A model generated the notes under the pieces. It had not been told where the DNA came from. It made no database searches and worked only from the letters and a program-made list of their open reading frames with translations. Made by a program: the position numbers and the translations under genes. This document shows, one piece after another, positions 12,111 to 23,604 of a stretch of DNA of 64,000 bases (position 1 is its first letter; each line of letters opens with the position of its first letter). This DNA comes from Cepaea nemoralis. Taxonomy: Eukaryota > Mollusca > Gastropoda > Stylommatophora > Helicidae. The stretch covers positions 91,001 through 155,000 of the forward strand of contig JACEFZ010013481.1 of assembly GCA_014155875.1 (NCBI GenBank). The letters run 5' to 3'.

Positions 12111-13393
12111 GCACATATTACATAATTGTATAGGTATCGATGTAAAAATAAGTCTGAATAATGTAAGAGTGAAAATAAATTTACTATAGGCGTATATCAA
12201 AGTTATATGAAAAATTTTGCACCAACAGGAGTTAATGAACTGTAGCATGGTTTTTGCTCTTTCAATTTGGCGCAAAGTTGATTGGTATATGAATGAGATG
12301 GTAAATATGATGAACAATTTGTTTGTTATCCGGATAGTGGTGAAAAATTCATTTTGAAAGGTAGGTAATGTTTGAAGTTGCGTTAACAGCAAAAGTAGGA
12401 AGAGTGTCAGTGATTTGTCTTTGTTCATTCTACTGCTTGGTGAATGTGATTGTTTATTTTTGTTGGTTGAGGTGTGTGTTTCAAAGAAATTGTATTTATC
12501 TGGTAAATAGGTGGATGGTGAAATAAAAATGGTAGTCTTTGTGCTGATGGATTTAGATCCGCATTGTTTGCTGGTTTTGTTCATGCAATAAAGCAGTTTG
12601 TTTGTATGCAATCGTTTCTGACTTTGCTTTTGTGTGAAGTCAATTGTTTGTATTTGTTTATTTGCATACTGATTGTTTGCATGAATGTTGCATTGATGAT
12701 GTTATTTCTGTATCTGCATAACTTTCTGCAGCTTTATGTGTTGTTTCTGTTTTAGATTTATGTGTCCTTGATAGATGACAAATTTGCGATGAACACATAT
12801 GATGACACTCGTTTGCTAATAATGCTTCTTTGTCAATAGTAGTGTCCCTTGGATATCTTTGTATTCCTTGGTTATGTTTCTTGGAATTAATGCCGTAATT
12901 GTTTCTAGTTCTCAGAGAAACAAATTGTTTCGACTCATAAAGTTGGAAATTATGAGTTTCTCTCAGTTGTTGGTTTGGTACCTGCGGTTTTGTCTTCACG
13001 AGAGACTGTCTGTAATGTGAAGTTGTCTTCATTGTCTTGTGTAGTAGTGTCGTTAAGACGTACTGTCGTTGCTGTGCTTCTGTCATTGTTGTTCTGTCAG
13101 ATAATATGATTTCGGTTGAGAGTACTTTAAAGAAGTCGAGTCGGTTTGTAATGACTCGTCAAGATGTTTGTCATGATTAAGAAGAGTGGTTGCTATTGTG
13201 TCGTTGACTTCGTCGTTTCCGTTATTACGAGAATGTGTCGTTAAAGTAGAATTATCATCGTTGTTGTCAATGTGTTTCTGTTAGTCTGGTTAGTGTCCCC
13301 TGTTGTCTCTGTTGAGTTGTTCATGTGGGTTATGTGAGTCATTTGTTTTGTCACTATATTGGCGTCTTCTGTCTGTTGTTGCACATTTACAGG
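12111..13393 (-). other. Rearranged or replaced pol region
   Basis: In the intact relative this interval would hold integrase and RT (about 2.6 kb). Here there is 1.28 kb of T-rich (plus strand) sequence with no integrase or RT motif on either strand. A minus frame at 12658-13086 is rich in Ser, Thr, Gln and Lys and matches nothing I recognise. It may be deletion followed by decay, or foreign filler. The element cannot be autonomous. Confidence 0.6.
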
Positions 13394-15411
13394 TTACAAT
13401 ATTCCTGTTTCGGTTGCATCCTCAATTCGAGGTTTTATGCTGATGGTGTCATTGCAAGATTCAACCGCCCCTGTGTTATGCACCTCTGTGAATTCGTTTC
13501 GAATTCCGTCATCGGTGGTCTCCCTTGTGCTTTTGGCAGTTTGAGACATGCAAGTGTGTATTTTAATTCTGGAACCACTGTTTGCTTTTTGGATACAGTT
13601 TTTCTGTTCCCATTCTCTGATTTCTTCTTCAGAGCAGGATCTTATGTTAGGAAGATTCCCAAGGATAATTTCCGCGCAAGGATTCTCAAGTACTGCGCAT
13701 AGCACTTGTCCTGATATAAAAGGTGTCCGAATTTCGGCCAGTGCTAGGGGGTATCTTTCGATGGTGCCTGCGAATGTGCGACATGTTACGTATTTGTGTG
13801 TGTAGTCTTTGTCATTAACTAATGTTCTTTTAATTCCACAAAGAGTCGCCCCGCTATCTCGTACTAGTGTACATTGTTTGTTATTAACAAAACCTGTCGC
13901 AAACTTTAACTTGCCTGTTGATGTTAAGGCTGCGTTGGCCATTTCGTTAGACACTGGGATTGTGTGGCCGCATAACAAAGTGGTATCAAGCTGAAATTTT
14001 CTGCAGGTGTTACATGTGTTATCGGTGATGGTGTTAATGATATCTACCGCATTACCTAACTCACTCGCACTTTCATTTTGGATGTCGCATTCGTTCTGTT
14101 GTTCAGTTTCTTCATCTGAAGATGTATCTATTAATGCGGCATTGGCCTGCTTCATCATCTTTCTCCCATCACAACGTGCTGAAAAATGCCCATAACTCGC
14201 GCAAAAATAACATTTAACTGCTCTTTGATATGCGTTCCTTTTGTTTTTTTTTTGTTTTTCTACTATCATTTGGAGATGATGTGGATAATTCGGTGATTTG
14301 TCACACATCGCGTACTGTTCGTGTGTCAGATGACAATACTGACACAGGACTGGTTTTGTGAACTTAGAGCGTTGTTTGAACCTATTTTCATTTGGTTTTG
14401 AATATTTGGTGTTTGTAACCGCTGCTGTTTCATTTTGGCTCATATTTAGCTGAAAAATATCGCGATTAGCTGTAAAATATGCGCTCCCCTTATTTTCTAT
14501 TTCTTGGATAGTCTTACAATCATTTTGTCTCAAAAATTTAGAGAAAGGGGTTGGTATTGTGCTAATGACTTTATCAATTATAATTAGCTCCTTCAGTTTA
14601 TCATAGCTGTTATTTGTTTTTGCTGAGGTTATCCATTTTGTACAAATATCTTGGACTGTAGACACGTAGTCTATGAACGTTTGGTTAGGTGATGGGGCTA
14701 ATTTTGAGAACTGTAGTTGATAGCCTGCTGTATCTAGTGAAAAATGTTGGAGTATTCTTTGTTTTAAATAGCTGTAATCTCTCCTCATGTCTTGTGGAAT
14801 TGTCTCTATCACTTTTAAGGGCTCTAATGCTAAATTTCTCATCAGAATAAATGCCCAATCGACTTTTGCAACGTTATGGTAAGTCATCAAACACTCAAAT
14901 TCTCTAAATATGCGCTTATTGACTCTCCTGAACAAAAGGGCTTGACTAAGCCTTTATATTTGTTGTATTTTTGTTCCTCTTCCTTACTTCTACTTTTGTT
15001 TACTGAAATTTCTAAGTTGGAGTCAATTTCCATTTGTTTCAGTTTTATCTGTGTTTCTGCGTTTAATTGGGCTTGCTTGGTCGCAGCTTCGAGCTCCATT
15101 TGCATCTTCTTCTCTTGAGCCTGCAGTTGCATTTTCTTTTCTTCAGCTTCCATTTGCATCTTTTTCTCTTCTCTTTCCGCTTGCATCTTTTTCTCTTCTC
15201 TTTCCGCTTGCATCTTTTTCTCTTCAGCCTCCATTTGCATCTGCATCTTTTTCTCTTCTCTTTCTGCTTGCATCTTTTTCTCTTCTCGTTCCGTTGCTCT
15301 GTCTTCTCGTGCAATATTTTCTGAATGCGTCTTTTGTGCCCATTCTGAAAGTTTCTCGGCAGTATACCCTAACCTAATTCCTGATTCAATGCACTGTTCT
15401 AATGTTGACAT
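13394..15411 (-). pseudogene. Gag-protease of the decayed Gmr1-like element, frameshifted
   Basis: The frame starts at 15411 with a coiled-coil N-terminus built of repeated REEKKMQ blocks (about residues 38-130). It then shifts by one base near 14910 and continues to 13394. After the shift it matches the intact element's gag closely (EPLKVIETIP, FSKLAP, YDKL.ELII.DKVIS). A CX2CX4HX4C knuckle (CYFCASYGHFSARC) follows, preceded by a variant Cys-His cluster. The protease core is VRDSGATLCGIK (DSG active site) and ends with EIILGNLPNIR. The overlap of frames at 14887-14935 could be read as programmed shifting, but the intact relative is one continuous frame, so a simple indel is more likely. Confidence 0.85.
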
Positions 15412-16011
15412 CTTGTATTTTAGTTAGTGTTTACTTTATCGAAATTAAATCCCTTTGAAATTAGTCTGGGTGTACAAAACTTGGTTATCCCCCTTAATGT
15501 TTACATTCAAATTTGCACGAGCAGGTTTACTTGGTTATGAGATTAGCATATATATATAAAAAAAAACAATAACAAGAAAAATGTTACATCAATGAAAAAT
15601 GAATGAGTATCACTTAGGGATATAATGAGCATGAAATGGGACTCATCTTATTTTTCCTGGTTTCTTGACTGTAGTCTTGTTTGGTTCTGCTGTTTTCTCG
15701 CCACTGCTGGAGGAGAGGTTACATACACACGATATTTCGCGGAACAATCTGATGTTGGAATAAAAAAAAATTAGTAACTGTCACTGTAATTGTCTAGTCA
15801 TGTCAATGTCAAATTTTATGAACATCATAATTATTTCAATTACTTTTGTAGAGGGACTACATTAGCTCATTTACAGATGATACGATGATAGCTGCAAAGT
15901 TATAGACTTTGTCATGTACGAAAGTTGATATATTTTACTTGGCACAACCAAGAGCTGTCTGGAAAGTAAAGCTTGTGCTTGCCAAAACCGGCTTCGGGCC
16001 CCCAAATAGCC
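15412..16011 (-). other. 5' leader of the decayed element with tRNA-primer site
   Basis: Non-coding leader between the 5' LTR and gag. A primer-binding-like site sits at about 15988-16004, seven bases inside the LTR. On the minus strand it reads TGGGGGCCCGAAGCCGG, and its first ten bases match the classic tRNA-Pro site (TGGGGGCTCG) at nine positions. The rest diverges, so the tRNA assignment is tentative. Confidence 0.6.
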
Positions 16012-16565
16012 TGTCACCGTCCTAGATGTCTAGGGGAATGAAACTCGGGCTCATACAGGCAACAAACTCCGTTCAGATACAATCTAACATCATTTATTTA
16101 TATTATGTTACAGTAAGCTGGCGAAGTAAGGTTTTCACAAGCCAGCAACCCTCACGTTGCGTATCACAGGAGTTTACAATAAACCAATAATACATGATCG
16201 CTACAACAACTCTATCAGCTATCTAACGTATGCGTAAAACCCCTAAATACACTTGGGTTTCCATCTATAAAGTCCCCCTTAAGGTAAGCCCTGTTGCTTC
16301 TTCGATGTCCAGTCCGTGTCTGCCTTTCCACACGTGTCGCAATCCGACACGGGTGGTAACTCTCTCCGAGTTTCTCGTGGACCCCGCAATCGGCGGGCTC
16401 CATCGGTGTCCTCGGGGCTGTGGACACGCTGACCGGTCCTTCGAGAAGGCTCTGGATTATTCGAGCCTTCGAGTGACTCGGTTCTTTCCCTTTAGCTGGA
16501 GTTCTATCCCTTCTCCACTCTCTATTATTTTTATGTTGAAACCGCCCTTATGTGAGACTGTGACA
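16012..16565 (-). repeat. 5' LTR of the decayed Gmr1-like element
   Basis: The 554-bp partner of 9498-10051. It ends GTGACA at 16565 and is followed at once by the TSD GTCAC and the resumed satellite. Confidence 0.95.
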
Positions 16566-18715
16566 GTCACACTAACATGTAGATCAGTCACACAAACATG
16601 TAGATCAGTCACACTAACATGTAGATCAGTCACACTAACATGTAGATCTGTCACACTAACATGTAGATCTGTCACACTAACATGTAGATCATTCACACTA
16701 ACATGTAGATCAGTCACACTAACATGTAGATCTGTCACACAAACATGTAGATCTGTCACACTAACATGTAGATCTGTCACACTAACATGTAGATCATTCA
16801 CACTAACATGTAGATCATTCACACTAACATGTAGATCAGTCACACTAACATGTAGATCTGTTACACTAACATGTAGATCTGTCACACTAACATGTAGATC
16901 AGTCACACTAACATGTAGATCTGTCACACTAACATGTAGATCTGTCACACTAACATGTAGATCATTCACACTAACATGTAGATCAGTCACACTAACATGT
17001 AGATCTGTCACACAAACATGTAGATCTGTCACACTAACATGTAGATCTGTCACACTAACATGTAGATCATTCACACTAACATGTAGATCATTCACACTAA
17101 CATGTAGATCAGTCACACTAACATGTAGATCTGTTACACTAACATGTAGATCTGTCACACTAACATGTAGATCGTTCACACTAACATGTAGATCATTCAC
17201 ACTAACATGTAGATCAGTCACACTAACATGTAGATCAGTCACACTAACATGTAGATCAGTCACACTAACATGTAGATCAGTCACACTAACATGTAGATCT
17301 GTCACACAAACATGTAGATCTGTCACACTAACATGTAGATCAGTCACACTAACATGTAGATCATTCACACTAACATGTAGATCAGTCACACTAACATGTA
17401 GATCAGTCACACAAACATGTAGATCAGTCACACGAACATGTAGATCATTCACACTAACATGTAGATCAGTCACACTAACATGTAGATCATTCACACTAAC
17501 ATGTAGATCATTCACACTAACATGTAGATCATTCACACTAACATATAGATCATTCACACTAACATGTAGATCATTCACACTAACATGTAGATCATTCACA
17601 CTAACATGTAGATCATTCACACTAACATGTAGATCAGTCACACTAACATGTAGATCATTCACACTAACATGTAGATCTGTCACACTAACATGTAGATCAG
17701 TCACACTAACATGTAGATCAGTCACACTAACATGTAGATCATTCACACTAACATGTAGATCAGTCACACAAACATGTAGATCAGTCACACAAACATGTAG
17801 ATCAGTCACACTAACATGTAGATCTGTCACACTAACATGTAGGTCAGTCACACTAACATGTAGATCAGTCACACTAACATGTAGATCATTCACACAAACA
17901 TGTAGATCAGTCACACTAACATGTAGATCTGTCACACTAACATGTAGATCTGTCACACTAACATGTAGGTCAGTCACACTAACATGTAGATCAGTCACAC
18001 TAACATGTAGATCATTCACACTAACATGTAGATCTGTCACACTAACATGTAGATCTGTCACACTAACATGTAGATCATTCACACTAACATGTAGATCTGT
18101 CACACTAACATGTAGATCAGTCACACAAACATGTAGATCAGTCACACTAACATGTAGATCAGTCACACAAACATGTAGATCTGTCACACTAACATGTAGA
18201 TCAGTCACACTAACATGTAGATCATTCACAATAACATGTAGATCATTCACACTAACATGTAGATCATTCACACTAACATGTAGATCTGTCACACTAACAT
18301 GTAGATCATTCACACTAACATGTAGATCATTCACACTAACATGTAGATCATTCACACTAACATGTAGATCATTCACACTAACATGTAGATCATTCACACT
18401 AACATGTAGATCATTCACACTAACATGTAGATCATTCACACTAACATGTAGATCATTCACACTAACATGTAGATCTGTCACACTAACATGTAGATCTGTC
18501 ACACTAACATGTAGATCATTCACACTAACATGTAGATCTGTCACACTAACATGTAGATCTGTCACACTAACATGTAGATCTGTCACACTAACATGTAGAT
18601 CATTCACACTAACATGTAGATCTGTCACACTAACATGTAGATCAGTCACACTAACATGTAGATCTGTCACACTAACATGTAGATCTGTCACACTAACATG
18701 TAGATCAGTCACACT
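16566..18715. repeat. 21-bp satellite array, right part (about 100 units)
   Basis: Continuation of the 3711-9497 array with the same monomer and the same variants. Its first bases are the TSD GTCAC, and it remains in register with the left part. It ends at about 18715 where LINE sequence begins. A plus frame that fuses LTR, satellite and LINE (16230-19277) is an artefact of stop-free monomers. Confidence 0.97.
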
Positions 18716-20110
18716 GCACAATCATGAGCAGTCGACCAGTTCCTCTAGAATATTCCTGGCTCTTGTCAACATGGAATATTATAACGGACATTTACAATAC
18801 AGAGGCATTTCACTGTTGAGTCATACTGGGAAAATATTTTGCAAAATTCTTGAAAAAAGATTACTAACTACTTTAGAACCCCAGCTAAGCGAAACGCAGC
18901 TTGGATTTAGGAAAAACAAAGGATGCACAGACGCCATTTTTGCTCTTAGACAACTTATAGAAAAATCAATTGAATTCAATGAAACACTCTACTTAGCCTT
19001 TGTCGACCAAGAAAAGGCATTTGATAGGGTAGATAGAAACAAGCTGTGGGAAATCCTTAAACAATATGGAGTGAGTACACATCTAACAAACCTATGCAGA
19101 AGTTTATACAACAACAGTGAATGCATAGTGAGAGCAACTGGAGAACACTCAGAACCCTTCACCATAAGATCTGGAGTACGACAAGGTTGTGTCCTGTCCC
19201 CTCTCTTGTTCATAACATATATAGACAACATATGTAAAGGAAACCAGCCAAGCAGAGACAGCAAGAATACCGCATGACGAGAACACAGAAGAAGAACCAT
19301 CTGCAAATCTAACCATTAGAGAACTCCTGTTTGCGGACGACCAAGCACTAATAGCAAAATCAGAAGCTGAATTACAAGACCACATGAATAGTCTAAACGA
19401 AATGTGTAGGGAACATAACATGAAAATTAGCACAAGCAAAACAGAGGTAATGACTATAACTAAAGAAGAACAAACAGCAACAATTCACCTAAACGAACAT
19501 CCCTTGAAACAAGTAAAGAGCTTCAAGTACCTAGGAAGTATAATATCATCAAATGGCAGATCAGAAGACGAGATCGAAAATAGGTGCAATAAGGCAAATC
19601 AACTCATTGGACAAATGGCACCAATACTAAAGAACAAACATGTATCAATAACTACTAAGAAAGCACTTTACAACACAATCTTCCTACCAACTCTCTGCTA
19701 CCAATGCCAAACCTGGACAATGACAGAAAAAGAGAAAAGAAAAATCACAACAACAGAAATGAGGTTTCTGAGAAGAATACTCAACGTATCAAGAAGAGAT
19801 AAGATCAGAAATGAAGAAATCAGGACTAAAGTAGGGGTTAAAGCTGCTCTAGATTTTATTAGAAAGCAGCAAGTCAAATGGTTTGGCCATGCAAGTAGGC
19901 TACCAGTCAACAGCATGCCACAACAAGCAATGATGTACAGACCAGATGGAAACAGAGGAAGAGGCCGACCACGTAAACGTTGGACTGAGGGAATAACAGA
20001 ATCCATGGGAATGTCGATATACGAAGCCCATAACCGGGCACTCTCACGAAGTTTATACTTCACCTCGACACCGCAAGGTACAAGAGGAACATGATGAGAT
20101 GAGATGAGAC
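18716..20110 (+). pseudogene. LINE reverse transcriptase (RTE-like, second family), 5'-truncated, frameshifted
   Basis: Coding similarity starts about 18770 within the RT fingers (YRGISLLSHTGKIFCKIL). It runs through QLGFRKNKGCTDAIF, DQEKAFDRVDR (catalytic Asp) and GVRQGCVLSPLLF. A one-base shift at about 19200-19260 moves the frame; it continues with LLFADDQALIAKS (FADD box), FKYLGSIISSNG, QTWTMTEKEK and VKWFGHASRL and stops at 20092-20094. The stop overlaps a GATGA-type tail (20091-20110), so there is almost no 3' UTR. The left edge abuts the satellite directly. Endonuclease and N-terminal RT are missing. Confidence 0.9.
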
Positions 20111-20171
20111 AATAAATATACAAAACACAAACAGATATGGCTGCTTCACCCATTGGCCCACTAACCCACAG

Positions 20172-20990
20172 CGATCACAGAGTTGATGGCAGTGATCACA
20201 GAGCTGATGGCAGTGGTCACAGAGTTGATGGCAGTGGTCACAGAGTTGATGGCAGTGGTCACAGAGCTGATGGCAGTGGTCACAGAGTTGATGGCAGTGG
20301 TCACAGAGTTGATGGCAGTGATCACAGAGTTGATGGCAGTGGTCACAGAGTTGATGGCAGTGGTCACAGAGTTGATGGCAGTGGTCACAGAGTTGATGGC
20401 AGTGATCACAGAGTTGATGGCAGTGGTCACAGAGTTGATGGCAGTGGTCACATAGTTGATGGCAATGATCACAGAGTTGATGGCAGTGGTCACAGAGTTT
20501 ATGGCAGTGGTCACAGAGTTGATGGCAGTGGTCACAGAGTTGATGGCAGTGGTCACAGAGTTGATGGCAGTGGTCACAGAGTTGATGGCAGTGATCACAG
20601 AGTTGATGGCAGTGGTCACAGAGTTGATGGCAGTGGTCACAGAGTTGATGGCAGTGGTCACAGAGTTGATGGCAGTGGTCACAGAGTTGATGGCAGTGGT
20701 CACAGAGTTGATGGCAGTGGTCACAGAGTTGATGGCAGTGGTCACAGAGTTGATGGCAGTGGTCACAGAGTTGATGGCAGTGGTCACAGAGTTGATGGCA
20801 GTGGTCACAGAGTTGATGGCAGTGGTCACAGAGTTGATGGCAATGATCACAGAGTTGATGGCAATGATCACAGAGTTGATGGCAGTGGTCACAGAGTTGA
20901 TGGCAGTGGTCACAGAGTTGATGGCAATGATCACAGAGTTGATGGCAGTGGTCACAGAGTTGATGGCAGTGGTCACAGAGTTGATGGCAG
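20172..20990. repeat. Second 21-bp minisatellite (about 39 units)
   Basis: Nearly perfect tandem copies of a 21-base unit with core CACAGAGTTGATGGCAGT. Variation is confined to G/A in GTGGTC versus GTGATC and a few single changes. All six frames are nearly stop-free, giving artefactual peptides such as HRVDGSG. There is no sequence relation to the other 21-bp satellite. Bases 20111-20171 before it are a short unique spacer. Confidence 0.95.
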
Positions 20991-20991
20991 A

Positions 20992-21485
20992 CTCGCCCTG
21001 TTTGACTGAGTGATTCAACCGCCCTGTTCCATTGGCTGATTCAAAGGCCCTGTTCCACAGGCTGATTCAAAGGCCCTGTTTCACTGACTGATTCAAAGGC
21101 CCTGTTTCACTGACTGATTCAAAGGCCCTGTGTCACTGGCTGATTCAAAGGCCCTGTTTCACTGACTGATTCAAAGGCCCTGTTTCACTGACTGATTCAA
21201 AGGCCCTGTGTCACTGGCTGATTCAAAGGCCCTGTTTCACTGACTGATTCAAAGGCCCTGTGTCACTGGCTGATTCAAAGGCCCTGTTTCACTGACTGAT
21301 TCAAAGGCCCTGTGTCACTGGCTGATTCAAAGGCCCTGTTTCACTGACTGATTCAAAGGCCCTGTGTCACTGGCTGATTCAAAGGCCCTGTTTCACTGAC
21401 TGATTCCAAGGCCCTGTTTCACTGAGTGAATCACAGGCCCTGTTTCACTGAGTGATTCAAAGGCCCTGTTTCACTGAGTGAGTCA
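20992..21485. repeat. 26-bp minisatellite with alternating variants (about 19 units)
   Basis: The unit is TGATTCAAAGGCCCTG plus a ten-base tail that is either TTTCACTGAC or TGTCACTGGC. Through 21150-21400 the two tails mostly alternate, giving a 52-bp higher-order unit. The array follows the 21-bp array directly. Confidence 0.93.
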
Positions 21486-21539
21486 AACATATTCAAGCAG
21501 CCCATGGCCCTACATAAAACCTACCAGATTACGCCACTC

Positions 21540-21586
21540 CCCTTCACACACACACGTATGTAACCCTCTCCCCCACACGTACACTC

Positions 21587-21618
<32 letters not shown>

Positions 21619-21795
21619 TACATACTCTTACACCCTCCCTATACACACACCCGCTTCATACACACATATAAATCCACTCACACACACGCACACACACACA
21701 CACACACACACATTCTTTCACCCTTCCTATGCACACACCTTCCGCATATACACACATACATCCACATCTTGACACGACACACACACACTCACACA
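21540..21795. repeat. CA-rich microsatellite region
   Basis: Interrupted CACACA runs, notably 21588-21613 and 21681-21712, with CCCT-rich spacers. No coding evidence. Bases 21486-21539 before it and 21796-21885 after it are unique with nothing recognisable. Confidence 0.9.
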
Positions 21796-21885
21796 TTGCC
21801 CACAGTCAGGTGGAGTGAACTGTTTATATTGTCCCCAGGCCATGTTAGGATTGTCTGCCCCTACACGGCGTATCTGTTCGTGCCC

Positions 21886-23604
21886 TCTATAACAACTGTT
21901 GTATAACAATTGTAGTATAACAACTCTTGTATAACAATTGTAGTATAACAACGCTTGTATAACAATTGTAGTATAATAACTCTTGTATAACAATTGTAGT
22001 ATAACAACTCTAGTATAACAATTGTAGTATAACAACTCTTGTATAACAATTGTAGTATAACAACTCTTGTATAACAGCTGTAGTATAACAACTCCTGTAT
22101 AACAATTGTAGTATAACAACTCTTGTATAACAATTGTAGTATAACAACACTTATATAACAATTGTAGTATTATAACAACTCTTGTATAACAACTGTAGTA
22201 TCTTCTTCTGCTGCGTTCATCCGGATTTTTTTTTCGGATGTGACTGCGTTGTGCCTGTTTACAGCAGAGCTGCGTTCTTGCGCCGTTAGGCCGACACATC
22301 CGACTTCTGCGGACAACTGTAGTATAACAACTCTTGTATAAAAATTGTAGTATTATAACTACTCTTGTATAACAACTGTAGTATAACAACTCTTGTATAA
22401 CAATTGTAGTATGACAACTCTTGTATAACAATTGTAGTATAATAACTCTTGTATAAAAATTGTAGTATTATAACTACTCTTGTATAACAACTGTAGTATA
22501 ACAACTCATGTATAACAATTGTAGTATAACAACTCTTGTATAACAACTGTAGTATAACAACTCTTGTATAACAACTAGTATAACAACTCTTGTATAACAA
22601 TTGTAGTATTATAACTACTCTTAAATAGCAACTTTAGTATAACAACTCTTTTATAACAATTGTAGTATTATAACTACTCTTGTATAACAACTGTAGTATA
22701 ACAACTCCTGTATAACAATTGCAGTATGACAACTCTTGTATAACAATTGTAGTATAACAACTCTTGTTTAACAATTGTAGTATAACAACTCTTGTATAAC
22801 AATTGTAGTATAACAACTCTTGTATAACAATTGTAATATTATAACTACTCATGTATAACAACTGTAGTATAACAACTCTTGTATAACAATTGTAGTATAA
22901 CAACTCTTGTATAACAACTGTTGTATAACAACTCTTGTCTAACAATTGTAGTATAACAACTCTTGTATAACAACTGTAGTATAACAACTCTTGCATAACA
23001 ACTGCAGTATAACAACTCTTGTATAACAATTGTAGTATAACAACGCTTGTATAACTATTGTAGTATAACAACTCTTGTATAACAATTGTAGTATAACAAC
23101 TCTTGTATAACAATTGTAGTATAACAACTCTTGTATAACAATTGTAGTATAACAACTCTTGTATAACAATTGTAGTATAACAACTCTTGTATAACAACTG
23201 TAGTATAACAACTCTTGTATAACAATTGTAGTATTATAACTACTTTTGTATAACAACTGTAATATAACAACTCTTGTATAACAACTGTAGTATAACAACT
23301 CTTGTATAACAATTGTAGTATAACAACTCTTGTATAACAACTGTAGTATAACAACTCTTGTATAACAATTGTAGTATAACAACTCTTGTATAACAACTGT
23401 AGTATAACAACTCTAGTATAACAATTGTAGTATAACAACTCTTGTATAACAATTGTAGTATAACAACTCTTGTATAACAATTGTAGTATAACAACTCTTG
23501 TATAACAATTGTAGTATTACAACTCTTGTATAATAATTATATTTATCAATTCTGGTATAACAACTATAGTATTACAACTCATGTATAATAAATATAGTAT
23601 AACA
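21886..23604. repeat. 28-bp dimeric minisatellite, left part
   Basis: The unit is two related 14-mers, AACAACTCTTGTAT and AACAATTGTAGTAT, so an ancestral 14-bp monomer was duplicated and then diverged. Some units gain a TATT insertion (TATTATAACTACTC). The array is interrupted at 22201-22312 by a retroposon, and a larger insertion at 23605-24165 separates it from its right part. Minus-strand frames of 90-234 codons reflect the absence of stops. Confidence 0.95.
22201..22312 (-). mobile_element. Short SINE-like retroposon fragment in the 28-bp array
   Basis: A 112-bp GC-rich insert flanked by the 12-mer ACAACTGTAGTA at 22189-22200 and 22313-22324. In minus orientation it ends ATGAACGCAGCAGAAGAAGA, a purine tail of the kind seen at 3' ends of LINE-mobilised elements. 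It carries an internal A9. The TSD overlaps the array's own periodicity, so its length is not independently proven. No tRNA promoter boxes are obvious. Confidence 0.6.

Larger units (their letters stand above)
9498..16565 (-). mobile_element. Gmr1-like Ty3/gypsy LTR retrotransposon, decayed, inside the satellite
   Basis: A 7068-bp element bounded by 554-bp direct LTRs that start TGTCAC and end GTGACA. The 5-bp TSD GTCAC lies at 9493-9497 and 16566-16570. It is oriented on the minus strand: leader and gag at the right, RNase H and polypurine tract at the left. Gag-protease and RNase H regions survive, but integrase and most of RT are missing. The RNase H region is the last coding segment before a 1.6-kb 3' non-coding stretch, as in the intact element at 57089-64000, with which its gag shares long blocks. 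By eye the two LTRs differ at about eight positions. That suggests moderate age, though the coding region is heavily damaged. Confidence 0.92.

Noticed and set aside
15063..15324. Lys/Arg-rich or Leu/Phe-rich frames opposite and beside gag
   Set aside because: They are shadows of the coiled-coil coding repeat in gag (REEKKMQ units).
16230..19277. A 1015-codon plus frame joining an LTR, the satellite and a reverse transcriptase
   Set aside because: It crosses three unrelated repeats by chance openness; only the part from about 18770 is real LINE coding sequence.
21478..21906. A 142-codon frame rich in His and Thr
   Set aside because: It comes from CA-repeat microsatellites.
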